Part shown: positions 21,452 through 32,880 of the stretch, piece after piece
Numbering within the stretch: position 1 is the stretch's first letter
How the letters are laid out: the number at the start of each line of letters is the position of its first letter
Assembly (NCBI GenBank): GCA_949987705.1
Contig: OX465281.1
Coordinates: 258,760,542 to 258,824,541, forward strand
Length of the DNA: 64,000 bases
Direction: 5' to 3'
DNA from: Thereva unica
Lineage: Eukaryota; Arthropoda; Insecta; Diptera; Therevidae
The notes under the pieces: generated by a model
Told to the model about the DNA's origin: nothing
The model's input: only the letters and a program-made list of their open reading frames with translations
The model's database searches: none
Position numbers and translations under genes: made by a program

Positions 21452-24400
21452 TTAAATTTCTCGGCGTTTTTCTAGATCTTCGTCGTTTTCTTTTTTTCCT
21501 CCAGCCGCTCGACGAAGAGCGTCTCGTACAGTATCTTTAAGGTTTTTTGGATCTGCGACACTTTCTTTAGTACCTGAAATAATAATTATCGATTATTAAA
21601 TTTCAACATTAAAGGAAAATGAAACTGTCCACAGTTATAGTTTTTCTTAACAATTTTATTTGGCGAATTGATAAATATTACAGACAAATTAGAAATATGC
21701 CTTGCACAATTTCATTTCCCTTTCTTAAAACAACTATAATATGCATTAATTGTAACAAATAATAGACACACTAAAAGTAAGCTTCAAGCCGATTTAAAGG
21801 GATCACTTTCTAGTCTGCTAGCCTCTCCTAAAAATGCTTCTCTTTCTCGCGCAGCGAGCTGACGGTCATATTCTATTTCTTGTTCGGAACTTACGAAAGC
21901 GTAATAAATGCAAATTAAACCCATTATCGCTGCCCCGATGGAAAAATAAAATTTTTTATCTAGTTGCCCCTTTTGATATTCGTGCGTTTGGGTCTTATCG
22001 CTATTTGCATATCTTTTAAAGCTCTCATCAGCCCCCTGGGTGTATTTACTTGACATATTCTCATTCCTTTCAGACTTACCATCAGCTTTATATGTCACAC
22101 CATATATTTGCCCTGGAGTTCCTTCTTCGAGCTCAGCATATGCCTATTTTGAAATCCTCGAATTCAATATGTTTTGAAAGAATATGATAAAAATTACCTG
22201 CAAAAGAGCTTTTTGGTCAGCACTTAACTTTTTAGGTATGTCAATTTTAATATCCACGTAATGGTCACCATGTCCGTAGGAGTTCACTCTTTTTAACCCT
22301 TTTCCTTGAATGCGTATTCTTGTATGCGACGAAGTGCCGGGCTCTATCTAAAAATGCGAGTTCAAAGTTTAATGATTTGTTAACGACTCAACGAAAAGGG
22401 CATAATCAATCATTACTATACTATCATTATATTACTGAATAATTATTTTAAAAAACCAAATTGTTCTGTCGTTCCGTTTAAAAAGTTTGAAGTAAGAAAT
22501 AGAAAAATATGAAACTTAATTAGGATCACTCAACAGGACAGGATCGAAACTGGCGTGTTCTGAACGAAACTTTACTGTCCAACCATCTGCCCATCAGTTT
22601 CGACATTGTTGGCCTCCTACCAGTTCAGAGTGCGAGCTCGTGATATTTTCTGGAAACATTTCGAACAGGCCAAATGGGAAGCGGCCTCTTTCCAACCCTA
22701 TGAAGAGGGGAGGAAGGCAAAGGAATTTTCCCGCCACTCCTCAGAAGTACCTTTAGCTGATTCTTAACAGCCTGAGCTTCATTTGGGTATACATTCCAAC
22801 CATCTGGAGGGTGTGGTGGTATTTATCCCTAAACAGAGCAAGAGACCTCAAGAGCTGCCTAAATCATATAGATCTATCAGCTTCACAATTTTTCTTCTGA
22901 AAGCGATGGAAAGACTGATGGAACTTGAAACCACGTGCAAGCTGGAGCTCCCTCTCTTTTATATCGCTTATAAAGGGTAAATCATCAGAGGTTGTTCCAC
23001 ATCACCTAGACAACAAAAGCGAGAAAGCCCTCCTTCCTAAGAAGGGTCCTTTCGATAGCACTGGCTGGATTTTATTTCAACAGCACTGGCTCTCTGAAAC
23101 CTGGATCCCAACACAATTGAGTCGATAAATACTATGCTTAGAGAGCATAGTTCTTCTAGCCTGGGTGATACCATTAGTGTAAATTATTAAGCACTGCCCT
23201 TCTTAAGTTAAGATCATCTTGACATAATTGCCTCGGGGAAGTTTGAATTGACTATTACAGAAGACATGATAACAGCACTCCGAGAAGTTCAAAAATGTTG
23301 TACAACAGAAGGCCTTTCAATAATCCAAATAAGGCATTCTTAGACCCTTTTTCTAAACAGTAAAAATTGGACCTATGTCCTGTTTGTACCTAGGACACGA
23401 GTCACTCAGTCAAACATCTGGGAGTAATGCTGGGAAACAAACTGACCTGGAACAATCAACTAGACTATGCCAGTAATCGGTGAAGCCACTAGGGCTACAA
23501 AGTCATGTTAAATGCTTAGATGTACAACACGATCGTTAAAGCTAGATGAAATTGGCTGAGAATCGGGACCTGTGTAGAGAACAGTTGCGCGTCCATGACC
23601 ATATCCCGGTTATAGAACAGTTAAAGAAAGTGATTTAGGAGTTTACTAGAAGGCTGGCAATTAAGAATTAACGCATGTATTTTCAATGGTGTTAGACAGG
23701 CCTCTTATTTGCACATTTGGTGGTACTGTCACAGCTCTCAGAGTCCAGCTGTGAGAGTACTGACTAAATAATTTAATTTGATTTTGACTCTTTGTGTTTC
23801 AACAATATATAGTTACCAAAATGTTACTTACTTGTATCACATGGTCTTCATAAACTCCTTGGATTCTTATCGCACCACCTAAGACAGCCTGAGAAAGTGA
23901 AACACTTGCATCCGTGTGAACATCAGCTCCATTCCTTCGGAAGTAATTACTCTTTTCAACTCTGAAAATCCACTATTTAAGCAAATCTCCAACTTAACTT
24001 TATAAATCATACTTAAAAGTAATAAACAGCTCCTTTTTACCAACCGTCATCCGTATAGTTTGACCGTTTTCGACTCCAGCTGGTACAGGCACTGTAACCT
24101 TCTTCCTTTGAACCTAAAAATCAGCTTTAGCAAATGATACTACAAGCACTAGATACTTACCGATTGCCCTTTCCCCTCACACTCGGCGCATGGATATTTA
24201 ATAAACATTCTAGTTCCTTGACAGTATCGACAAGTGGATCTCATAACGAATGGTCCTGTAGATATAGTTTCTGTTCCAGTTCCATTACAATACTGACACT
24301 TTCCTGGCTTCGTTCCTGGTTCGCATCTAGATCCATTGCATTTTGGACACGTATCTACTATGTTAACGTTTATATCCTTATTAACTCCACGGGCGGCTTG

Positions 24401-25254
24401 AGCGAACGATAAATCCATAATTATTTCTTGTGCGGACCCAAATCCGAAGCTCGATTCTGCAAAATCATCAAATGAGTTTGACCGGAATGTAGCATCTCCA
24501 AAAATCTTTCTAAATAATTCTTCTGGGTCGATTGAAGATCTAAACTGCCAACTTTGAGAGAAGCCCTCAGGCCCACGAGGAGCTCCATGACCAGCACGGC
24601 CCATTTGTTCGCTAGTTTGGCCGAAAGTGTCATATTCCTTACGCTTGACATCATCACTTAAGACTTCATACGCTTCTGAGACTTCTTGAAACTTTTTACT
24701 TGCGTCTGGATCATCTTTATTGGTATCGGGATGATATTTTTTTGCTAGTTGGTAATAAGCTTTTTTTATATCTTTGGGTGATGAATTTTTAGCTACTCCT
24801 AAAATTTTATAATAATCTCTCTGCAATTTAGATGTTGAACGAAAATAACGCAGATTTGTCTCAATGTTAAAATCTAGAAAAAAGGAGACAATTTAACAAG
24901 AGAAGCGGAAGTGAGGTTATGGAACTTTAACAAATGAAAAACAAACACCCCTCTATGCTTTATCAAATTGGAAGTGTTTTATAAGGCAAGATGCTTAACT
25001 TATGGCATGAATAAGCTAATCGCATAAATAAAATCAAAGTTCTTGCGAATGATGTAACTGCAGCGCAACAACGTTAACTTACATGAATTTGTATGTTTCC
25101 CAGCTAAGACATGCTTCGCTGAAAGTTGAAATTTACCGTAACAGGAAGAGCAAACGCTTATGTTACGAATTTTGCCTGCTTGCAATTTTCCACATTGTAA
25201 CAATTTCAAATTTTTCGAGCTAAAGAACCCTGCAGCTCCCCGCACAGCAGCCAT
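21452..25254 (-). CDS. l(2)tid: Mitochondrial DnaJ Tid, short soluble isoform
   Basis: This uses the same first five exons as the long form. Exon 6 ends early at a second donor (GTAAATAC) after 22050, and a seventh exon, 21452-21573, follows a TATTTCAG acceptor. The sum is 1482 nt (493 residues) with the frame kept exactly: MSS joins [19 protein letters not shown] and then [20 protein letters not shown]. This tail is charged and has no membrane segment. Alternative C-termini are known for Drosophila and human Tid proteins, which supports the reading, but I infer both isoforms here from splice sites and open frame only. Confidence 0.82.
21784..25254 (-). CDS. l(2)tid: Mitochondrial DnaJ Tid, long isoform with a C-terminal membrane anchor
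   Basis: Minus-strand exons in order: 25083-25254, 24161-24873, 24013-24113, 23832-23961, 22198-22347, 21784-22143. They sum to 1626 nt (541 residues). The N-terminus is Arg/Lys-rich and Ser-rich, as in mitochondrial presequences. The J domain follows ([19 protein letters not shown], with HPD in [10 protein letters not shown]), then a Gly/Phe linker (SFGFGS). The zinc-binding region has four repeats: [32 protein letters not shown]. The substrate-binding fold begins [17 protein letters not shown] and includes [20 protein letters not shown]. It works as a type I Hsp40 with mitochondrial Hsp70. This version keeps the end of exon 6 unspliced, which adds a hydrophobic segment (about residues 487-505, [20 protein letters not shown]) and a charged tail. 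Intron 4 (22348-23831) contains a non-LTR fragment. Confidence 0.93.
22560..23760 (+). mobile_element. Non-LTR retrotransposon fragment inside l(2)tid intron 4
   Basis: It lies antisense to l(2)tid. Reverse-transcriptase words are readable at 22790-22920 ([20 protein letters not shown], then [16 protein letters not shown]), which is the RT-0/1 region of R1/jockey-type elements, and at 23400-23480 ([20 protein letters not shown]), the thumb region. The catalytic stretch between them is missing or scrambled and stops are frequent. It accounts for most of the size of this intron, the others being short. Confidence 0.75.
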
Positions 25255-25930
25255 GTTTAACGAAAGGGTAGTTTAGTTGAAGAAAATATTCACAATTGTT
25301 AGAGTCAAATGTCAAAATATATTTTGTGGTGAATATTGGTGAAATATTTTATTTACCAAGTCCTTCGAGACTCTATCGCGGACAACGATAGCGGAAGCGA
25401 AAAGTGATGAGACGTTCAAATCAATATCGTAAAAAAAATTTTAACCTTGCTATTATCATTGTATGTAATTGCAGACTGAACTGTATTTCGCACAAGACAA
25501 TCCAAATATAATTATTTAAAGATTTTCTGTTAAGATTAGTAGATGCCGATTATCTCGATTACAAAAAATCATATTTTTCCCCTAAAATTTCAGAAAATCA
25601 ATATAATCAACAGTTAAATATGAATAAGGATGAGATTTGATCGGATAGAATTTCCTAGGAAATAGATCTTATGATATAAAAGCATTCGTAGGTAATCACT
25701 TTATGAAACTATATTATTGTTTTCGCATCGACCGAGAGCGTAAGAATTATTTTAATCTTGACATGATTCTTAGCTTAGATAAGGCTGAGCTGTTGGTTTA
25801 AGCTCATACACTTAGGCCAAAAGGATAGGCGCATTGTGATGCCATAGTGATCCCACTTTAAACCTGATGTTAAAGTGTCGTTTCTTCGCTAAACCATCTC
25901 GACGAGGCAATGAATCTTCTGAGTTGTGAG
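25255..25930. other. Upstream region of l(2)tid
   Basis: The l(2)tid promoter must lie here. An imperfect palindrome ATCGCGGACAACGAT near 25374-25390 resembles a DRE-like arrangement, but this is weak. No coding signal seen. Confidence 0.35.
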
Positions 25931-26410
25931 AACTTCGAGATTTACGCAAGCGTGTTTAGAAATCCTTCTGCTTAGGGCTGGACAGTGAAAAAGGAGATGT
26001 AGTACACTTCTTCCTCGTCCGGATTATTACAGCTTCTGCAAAAGCCGTAGGTCTCAAGACCTAGGCGGGTCGCATGCACTCCCACTATAACTGAGAGGTC
26101 TTGTCTCCCGAGGCTGAGTAGTAAAGTGGTCCATCTGAGATCATAAGAGGGCCAGGTTAATTTGGCCAAGGTGTTAGATTGTGTCCTATTTGAAGCGGAG
26201 TACCAACCGTTTCCTTACCAGAAAGGAGAGTGGAGGTCGTGCCTTTCCTAGCCAGTTGGTCAGCTTTACAATTTGCCTCTATATTTCGATGGTCGCGCAC
26301 CCATACGAGAGCGTATTGGACTGTTGAGCCATCTCGTTAAAAGTTCTACGACATTCAGAGGTAGTTCTAGAGATGTTTGTGCAAGAGCGGGGGGCTTTCA
26401 GATTTTTTTT
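25931..26410 (-). pseudogene. R1/I-type non-LTR C-terminal fragment (RNase H-like end, zinc knuckle)
   Basis: On the minus strand near 26310-26250 there is YALVWVRDHRNIEANCKADQ, typical of retroelement RNase H ends. Further on, near 26060-26010, GFCRSCNNPDEEEVYY is the CCHC knuckle that closes R1- or I-like ORF2 proteins. The frame is broken at several points. Confidence 0.65.
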
Positions 26411-26510
26411 TGATTAACATAATTTTTGCTTTTTTCCAAACTGTAGGGGATAATTTACACAGTTACAAATTATTATTAGTTGCGTCGATATGATAAGTAC
26501 GCACTTCTTC

Positions 26511-26965
26511 AATATTGGGTAGCCCTAATAAGGCATCCCGCCGGCTAAACCGGTTAATAACAGGGTGCCATTGTTCCGCTTAGGTCGGGTTTTCACCTTG
26601 CAGACGGTGCACCTCTTTGTTCGCCTGGTGGTCTTGTACTCTGCGTCACAGCCTTTGTCGGCTGGTTAGCGAAATTCTCTTGTTTCAGGAGGCATAACAT
26701 TCCGACGAAGCTGTCTCCTGCTAGCCTGGAGTTTTGTGGCTCAGCCGGCTGCTAAAAAAATTAACTCTACAACATCCAAGAGTAAAAACGCAAAGCCCAC
26801 TAGCTTTTCCTCATGCATCCTCCAAACTACCCTTAACTTATCATATCCTTTTCTATCTTGGAGCTAAGCTACTACCAGACATTGTAACATGAAGTAAACG
26901 ACATGACGGACTGGTAGTATAAAGGGTGACACCTAAACTTAGACTCTTCCACATAAAAAAATATA
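26511..26965 (+). repeat. Dispersed module copy 2 followed by a jockey-like 3' tail
   Basis: 26660-26750 repeats the words of 2346-2455 (GGCTGGTTAGCGAAATTC, CAGGAGGCATAACATTCCGA, GGCTCAGCCGGCTG). It is followed by ACATCCAAGAG near 26770 and ends with GACTGGTAGTATAAAGGGTG and CCACATAAAAAA at 26960. The arrangement ties the module and the tail to one element family. Confidence 0.6.
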
Positions 26966-27951
26966 GTTCGAATATTTTTTATTAGTTCGCTTGAGCCTAT
27001 TAGTTTTTCGGGCGACATATTTTACATATTTTCTTTTTAATACTCTCAAAATAATACTACAAGCTTAAAAGAGTCTTTCTATTATCAAGAATTCTCAAAA
27101 TAAGCAAGCAGTTTAAGTCATGAAATCCGCAAGCCACGTTGATAGTTCCAGACCAAATATTCGTGTCAATAAATATTCAACAAAAACACTAGCATAACCC
27201 TCAAACCCAGTCGAAGATAATTTGGCTAATTCTCTCGAGTTCATTTATATAAACTGAAATAATAGTGGTGGTTTTCGTTTTATTGGCAATTTTTGTGTCG
27301 CTCCTTCAAAGATATCGAAAATTTTAACATATTTCCTTCTTCTCGTCCCCCACTTCATATCCCTATTCCTTCGAACCGAAACCGAAAGGAAAAACTAATT
27401 CCGACGATTTAATTCCACTGAGATTGATTGGTGTACATAACATCAAATTTATTGGATTAAGTTGGGCCTAAGAGCTTTACTTTTGACACTGAGCCTCTTA
27501 TTAATTAACTTCCAGTTAACTCTTTCGCGCCTGCGCATTCAATTAATGAAAAGAAAGTAAACGTGTGCGAATATCAGAAAAAATTGATACAGAGAAAATG
27601 AGGCATTCGTGTGATTTGAAATATTTTTACACATCGCCTGGCCGCGGATCTTATGTACTTATAGTTTACAAATGGGCAAAACGTGCGCGAAAATGAATTT
27701 AAAAAAACTTTTCTTTCTGCGGTAGATTTAATGTATATAAATAATCTGGTTGTTGAATATGTGGCATTTTTCTATTACATGGACATGACTTTAAATTAAG
27801 CAGAGAAGGATTAATAGTAATCGTAAATTTTAGATAAATTTTGTAATGATTTAGATAATTTAAGAGGATACATTCTCGTAATAAATATAAATTCAAGTTA
27901 AATAATTTCTTGGGTACGGTAGCTTTGCCTGGACATTTTCTTGCACATAAT
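26966..27951. other. AT-rich intergenic DNA
   Basis: No recognisable gene or repeat boundary. Confidence 0.4.
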
Positions 27952-28173
27952 TCATAATTTTAATGATTTTCTTTTTGTAACAAAATTCTTCCAATAATTA
28001 AAATACTTCTGTATCATTTGCGCTTTTTTCCAAAAGGGTACTATATTCTCCTCGCTATCTTTGATTTCGATGGTCTCAATTTTTGGCTCCAATAAAATAA
28101 GGTCGCTGTCGATTACTTTCAGAATAAAATTTGTTTCATCGAATTTTTCTTCTTTAATTTTAATTGTAGCCAT
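27952..28173 (-). CDS. Hypothetical acidic/basic 73-residue protein
   Basis: A 222-nt ATG-initiated minus-strand frame. The protein is lysine- and glutamate-rich: it begins MATIKIKEEKFDETNF, has an acidic middle (EPKIETIEIKDSEENI) and a basic aromatic end (KYFNYWKNFVTKRKSLKL). I recognise no domain. It could be a small gene, the first exon of a longer one, or chance in AT-rich DNA. It is listed because its composition is more protein-like than its neighbours. The 5' flank has no clear promoter element. Confidence 0.3.
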   Translation of the reverse strand: MATIKIKEEKFDETNFILKVIDSDLILLEPKIETIEIKDSEENIVPFWKKAQMIQKYFNYWKNFVTKRKSLKL

Positions 28174-28371
28174 TTAACAAAATATAAAAAATACTAATAA
28201 CAGAAAATAATTATTTTAACTAGTTTACAGTTGTCACTTATTTAAAAAATGACAACTTTGTTTCAATTTGGCTTAATGAGTTAAACAAGTACCTGTTGCA
28301 GTTCAGAAAAACCTTAACCGTAGGCTTACTTGTAACCTAGTCGCATATAGTTACGTCCCATCTGTCTAGAG
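28174..28371. other. Spacer up to a hAT insertion
   Basis: AT-rich spacer ending in the 8-bp sequence GTCTAGAG, which is the left target duplication of the element that follows. Confidence 0.5.
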
Positions 28372-29347
28372 CAGGGGTGGCTAGCCCGCGGCTCGCTACT
28401 AGGGAACTAGCGGTTCCCTATTAGCTCTCGGAGTGCACAGAGTAACCGGGTTGTTGGATAAAAAATCCAAGCAGTTGATTTTCTCTTTAATAATTCAAAA
28501 TAAAGACCGCATCCGCTACAAAATTGAGTGCCATGGAGGGAGCAGTGAAAACAAGCACATTTACAAGCAAGCACACTTCTTTAGTCAACATCGAGCTAGT
28601 GTGTTATGAGTGCAGGGGTCTTTTTCTTCTGCTCCTTTAATCTCGCATGTAACATATTGCGGAAAAACAGTTGTCCTCCTTGTTGTGGCCTCTTTTGGTA
28701 GGGTTCTCCTCCACGTTATTCTAGGTCCTCCAATTCGACGGCACCTTGCGGATTCCAGTCAAGCGCCTGTTTGGCTAGTTTGCACCTCGCGAGGTGTGGC
28801 GATTTCAATTCTATTCGCTTTGAATGATTTCGTCATCTGTCTTTTCTTGGCCGGCACGTCGCAATAGTTTTTCATTTGTAATTCTATATTGCCAGCTGAA
28901 AACTTGAAGGCAACTTGTGATGAATTGGGCGGCTTTCCATGTTTCATTGAAGTTTTGTAATTTGTGACGTCCGGGACAAAAAGTTGTGCATCTTGGTTCA
29001 ATTTTCAACGGCGAATCGTATCTTACCGAAAATGGAACTTACGAAAAATGAATATCGCACCAGCTTGTGTGATGAAAACTTGCCTCACCAATTACATGCT
29101 CATACTTCGTCTATTGCCTATTTTAACTCACATTTTCAACTCCTGCTTCACGGTACCAAATTTTCCCTCGACTTGCAAGAATGTTGTAATCATACCCATT
29201 CCCAAGTGCCCTTCCAAGCACCTTGAAAAGCTGAGGGTACTAAAATAATGGCGTATTGTGAGCGTTTCAAACTTATAAATATAAATACGGCAATCTGGCT
29301 TTCGTGGGCATCACAGTTCGCGATACCATTTGGATTGGCCACCCCTG
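28372..29347. mobile_element. hAT-type DNA transposon, 976 bp, non-autonomous
   Basis: The left end CAGGGGTGGCTAGCCCGCGG and the right end ...TTGGCCACCCCTG form short terminal inverted repeats of the hAT type (CAGGGGTGGC). The flanks are GTCTAGAG (28364-28371) and GTTTAGAA (29348-29355). They agree at six of eight positions and fit the nTCTAGAn target preference of many hAT elements. Inside, 28680-28860 is an RTE-like tail on the minus strand (the same family as 13020-13290), so the element was itself hit by a retroelement or captured it. No intact transposase is present. Confidence 0.8.
28680..28870 (-). pseudogene. RTE-like C-terminal scrap nested in the hAT element
   Basis: Read on the minus strand, it repeats the order seen at 13060-13210: a CAAACAGGCGCTTGACTGGA word, AATCCGCAAGGTGCC, then GTTGG-like text and ACGTGGAGGAGAACCC. 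Only about 190 bp remain. Confidence 0.7.
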
Positions 29348-29355
29348 GTTTAGAA

Positions 29356-30290
29356 GAATGTCAGCATCACATATATACCCAAGCCAGGACGCTCTGATTA
29401 CACTGAGGCCTTCCTCCAAATTGAGGATCCTTTCACACTATAGCTAGAGTCCTAAGTAAACGAGGTATAAGAAGCGCTTGCTGCGAGTCGATTCTATGCT
29501 TAAAACTTACAAGGATAACTATAGTAAGGATAGGGAGGGCTACTCAAAAGTCAAAACGTTTTCGGCCAACGATGTTGTCATCGTGATAACAGGTGAAACA
29601 GAAAGTACCATGTTAATCTCGACAAAACGATTCTCATTTCATACACCGAACATTGCCGGAACTTGACCTTCGCAGGCATAACCATAGGCTCTGTACAACA
29701 AGCCAAATATGTACTTAGGAATGACGTTAGATGCCAAGCTTAACTGGAACCATGAAATGGATACTCTGATGAGAAGATTCACATGGGGTCTATAATCGAA
29801 AGCGCAGAACGACGGTTAAAAGTTTTATAACTAAATAAAGCCCTACAAAAACGGATGTTGGTGAGCTTAGGTGTTCTCTTCGAAGGCCCGTGTCTCGGTT
29901 GGCAACTCTAAGTGTTATATTCCTGTGCAGTCTCTTAACGTGGTCAAGGAATTGTTAGAGGCAGGATGGTTGTCAGATATTGGCTTTACAATCGGTCACT
30001 GCACCCTGAATAGCCACTTATAGAAACAGGAAGGACAAGCAGGTTTTGCCTTGAGGAAGATAAGTCTGCCCTTGATGTTCTCTGTAAGTGACCTGCGCGG
30101 TTTAACGAGATCCTGGTCGAACAGCCTACAAGCCACTAGGCAGGGTGCTAAACCTGTTCAAGCGGCTTGGCATACAAATATGAGAGGGGTGCAGTACAAT
30201 AGACCAATCGCAGTGGCCGCGGTGTTATTGGCCCCGATACCTCACCAAAAGAAACAAAGGTAACAAAAGCTGAGCAAGTAGGCCAAAGTA
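29356..30290 (+). mobile_element. Non-LTR retrotransposon fragment (RT thumb and tail)
   Basis: Near 29700-29780 the frames give QAKYLGMTLDAKLNWNHEMD with one frameshift; this is the conserved thumb motif of R1/jockey reverse transcriptases. Downstream to 30260 there is a GC-richer tail with multiple stops. No 5' portion is present. Confidence 0.65.
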
Positions 30291-30497
30291 TAGTATAGAG
30301 CAATATATGCTTTATTTTATTTCAACTTCTTAATTTTTACCGTGAAGTTCCATGATTATATGTGTATATGAACACTTAAACAACGCTAAATTTCATTTCT
30401 CAATCTATTCAAAGTTATTGGACATATACAATAATATATCCGTAAAATAATAAGCACGTACAAAATTCGAATTTGTCTGTAAGTGGTAAATATTTCC

Positions 30498-30689
30498 TCA
30501 TAAAATCTTTTTTCGTCGTCGAAGATATTTGTTGTTTGGTTTTCTTGGCGGTTTTTTTTTGACACTCCGCCGGACTTTTTTCTTAGGGATAATCTCATCT
30601 TCGGAATCGCTATCATGCACAACGACTGTTTCACATGGCACCTCAATTATTACACATTCATTGTCTTCGGTTGGCCCAGACTCCGCCAT
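30498..30689 (-). CDS. Hypothetical small nuclear-type protein, 63 residues
   Basis: An ATG frame of 192 nt. Residues 1-30 are acidic (MAESGPTEDNECVIIEVPCE, then HDSDSEDE). Residues 36-62 are strongly basic (PKKKVRRSVKKKPPRK and YLRRRKK), which looks like a nuclear localisation or nucleic-acid-binding tail. On the minus strand a Drosophila-type initiator TCAGT lies at about 30716-30720, some 28 nt before the start codon. A polyadenylation signal AATAAA sits near 30310-30318, so a complete intronless transcript unit of about 400 bp is possible. I do not recognise the family. It could be a real short gene or a decayed retrogene. Confidence 0.45.
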   Translation of the reverse strand: MAESGPTEDNECVIIEVPCETVVVHDSDSEDEIIPKKKVRRSVKKKPPRKPNNKYLRRRKKIL

Positions 30690-30959
30690 AATACAGTGCA
30701 AAATATTGAATCACTACTGATGCAGAAATTAAAAATAAAAATATAACAAAAAACAGACAATTTTCGATTTTTTGAAGTTTAATATCCTTGATTTAGTTTT
30801 TTATTCTACTGTTATCGAAGAAACCCGAGTTTGCTCGAGAAATTTCGATATGCCGAAGGTTTTGGAAACTAGGGTGCTAAGATGTATTCTGTATTTTTAC
30901 GGACCTAGTGTTTTTTATTTACTTCTTCAGTATGTTGGTTTAGAGCTACCGGGTTCACA

Positions 30960-31480
30960 AAGATGTATACTTCGATGATTGGTTTAAATGATGGCAAAAG
31001 TATATAAATGATAAATCTTCTTCTTAAATGGCGTTACAGTCCTTGAAGGACTCGGGACTCTTGAAGTCTCTTTTTCTAGTCGTGTCTGCACCTTGCTAAT
31101 ACTCTCCAGTTTGTTATAAGAATTTATATCTTTTAGTATGCCATTCCTCCACTATATCTTGATCATCCTACGCTTCTTTTTGCAGATGGTCCACCATTGA
31201 TAATCCTGACTGGCATTCTTACCTTCGAAGTTCGTAAAACGTGTTCGAGCATGTAAGAGCTGTTGTCCTGCTTGGAAATCCTTAACGGCAATCTTAAAGA
31301 TCAGTTTCTGTATTGAGAATTGCTCAAACGTAGTCCGTCAAGGTTGACTCACCCTTGGTAACTCGAATTATTTCCCATATCCATACATCTCGAACATTCT
31401 TAAAAGAACTGTCTGGCACTGTGGATAGCCAGATTTGGGCTTATTTGCTCTTCTCAAGCCATTGACTGAGCAGGAATGTT
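30960..31480 (-). other. Possible non-LTR element tail
   Basis: On the minus strand there are weak retroelement-like words (for example HARTRFTNFEGKNASQDYQW). The case rests on composition and short words only. Confidence 0.3.
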
Positions 31481-31780
31481 CATTCCTCACTATACCAAAT
31501 ATATAAAGCACGCAATTAAAGCTAAAGAAGCTGCCTATAGAGCGTACAGACCTTGCCCTAATAACTTCACTTCATCGTGAGTATATCAAGTTGATAAATT
31601 CATGTACAACACTTTAGAGTTCAAACTTCAGGTTCATCGACGTCTATTCGAACACCCCCAGACCCCTCCAACAACTCTTATTCTCTTTTATCCTTCAAAC
31701 TAAGCTTACTTCTAAATATTGCACCATGACCTGACGACGAGCTAAAATACGAAAAACGCTTCATGGAGAAAAGTACAAAC
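31481..31780 (+). repeat. Jockey-like element 3' fragment
   Basis: Around 31500-31560 there is a frame with YIKHAIKAKEAAYRAYR. Around 31640-31740 there are CACCCCCAGACCCCTCC-type and GCACCATGACCTGACGACG words that recur near the other jockey-like tails (for example 35190 and 35965). Confidence 0.45.
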
Positions 31781-32880
31781 ACGGCAGAGTGATCGTTCTC
31801 TTAATTTTTACCTGATATTTCGATAAACCCTCATGTGCCTATTCATTTGGAAGTAGCCGCCTCCTTCACTGCGTCATATCTTATCGGCGCACTTCCTTTA
31901 ATATAGATAGATTAATCGGCCATCGGCTGAGTACAAAAGACTCCGTCAAAGAGAGTTCGGTCGAACGCGATAATGGATGTAGCTCTATACGGAAATTAAT
32001 CGGAGTCTAATCAGAAAAATAAATTTCGCCCTAGAGCTTGCCAAGTTTTATATACATACTCACGTACTTTATATCTACTATTATTAACCGCATAAACAGC
32101 AATTCGGCGAACAATGGATGGAACTATCTTCGTTTGGGTATTCGCTATATTAATCTTGGTCATAATTTTTGTGGTATGTCTGTCATTGTTTTTCGTTTTA
32201 GTGAAAATTCTAAGCTAATAGTGACTAGTGCTGATTGAAATCATATCAGGCCGCGAAACATGAAAAATACCTTTTATGTTTTTTATCTTATCTTATCAAG
32301 TGTCTTTGATATTAGCAAGTGAAACGTAGTTCAATCCCGTTTATGCTGTCTTGTAGAGAACAATTCAATGATCGGAAATGCGATTTTTGTTCGCTGTTAG
32401 TTATTTACGAGGCATTTCGATTGGTAAATGTGGCACAGACATTTTGGTTCCAATAGCTACTAACTCTACGAGCGAAATATATCAGCATCCGCAACGCACC
32501 TTGGAATATGCACTGCCATAAAGAGGAAACTCTTGTTGGAGGCAGCATCATTATAAAAATATTATGTTCAATGCCCTAAAATAAAGTGAAATATACCAAC
32601 GCGGTATTAAATATGCTTTAAAGGAAAAACGTATTAAACCTAGTAGTATTAGTTTGTGTTGCCATATTTAATTATTTTATTTCTTTTTCTGTTGGAAAAT
32701 ATTTGCTATATTATTTCTGGCGGATCCTCGTCATATCTCAAGTGCTCTCGATGTTTGCCAAGAACTAATAAATAATCGTATTTTGTTATATATTACGTGG
32801 CTTCCCTCATGTTGCTCCGCAGAGCTCTCTTATATAAAGAAGGTCTAAAGAATTTCTGTAGTTTACAAAAACAGATGTAA
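31781..32880. other. AT-rich intergenic DNA
   Basis: No coding or structural signal that I can support. Confidence 0.4.
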
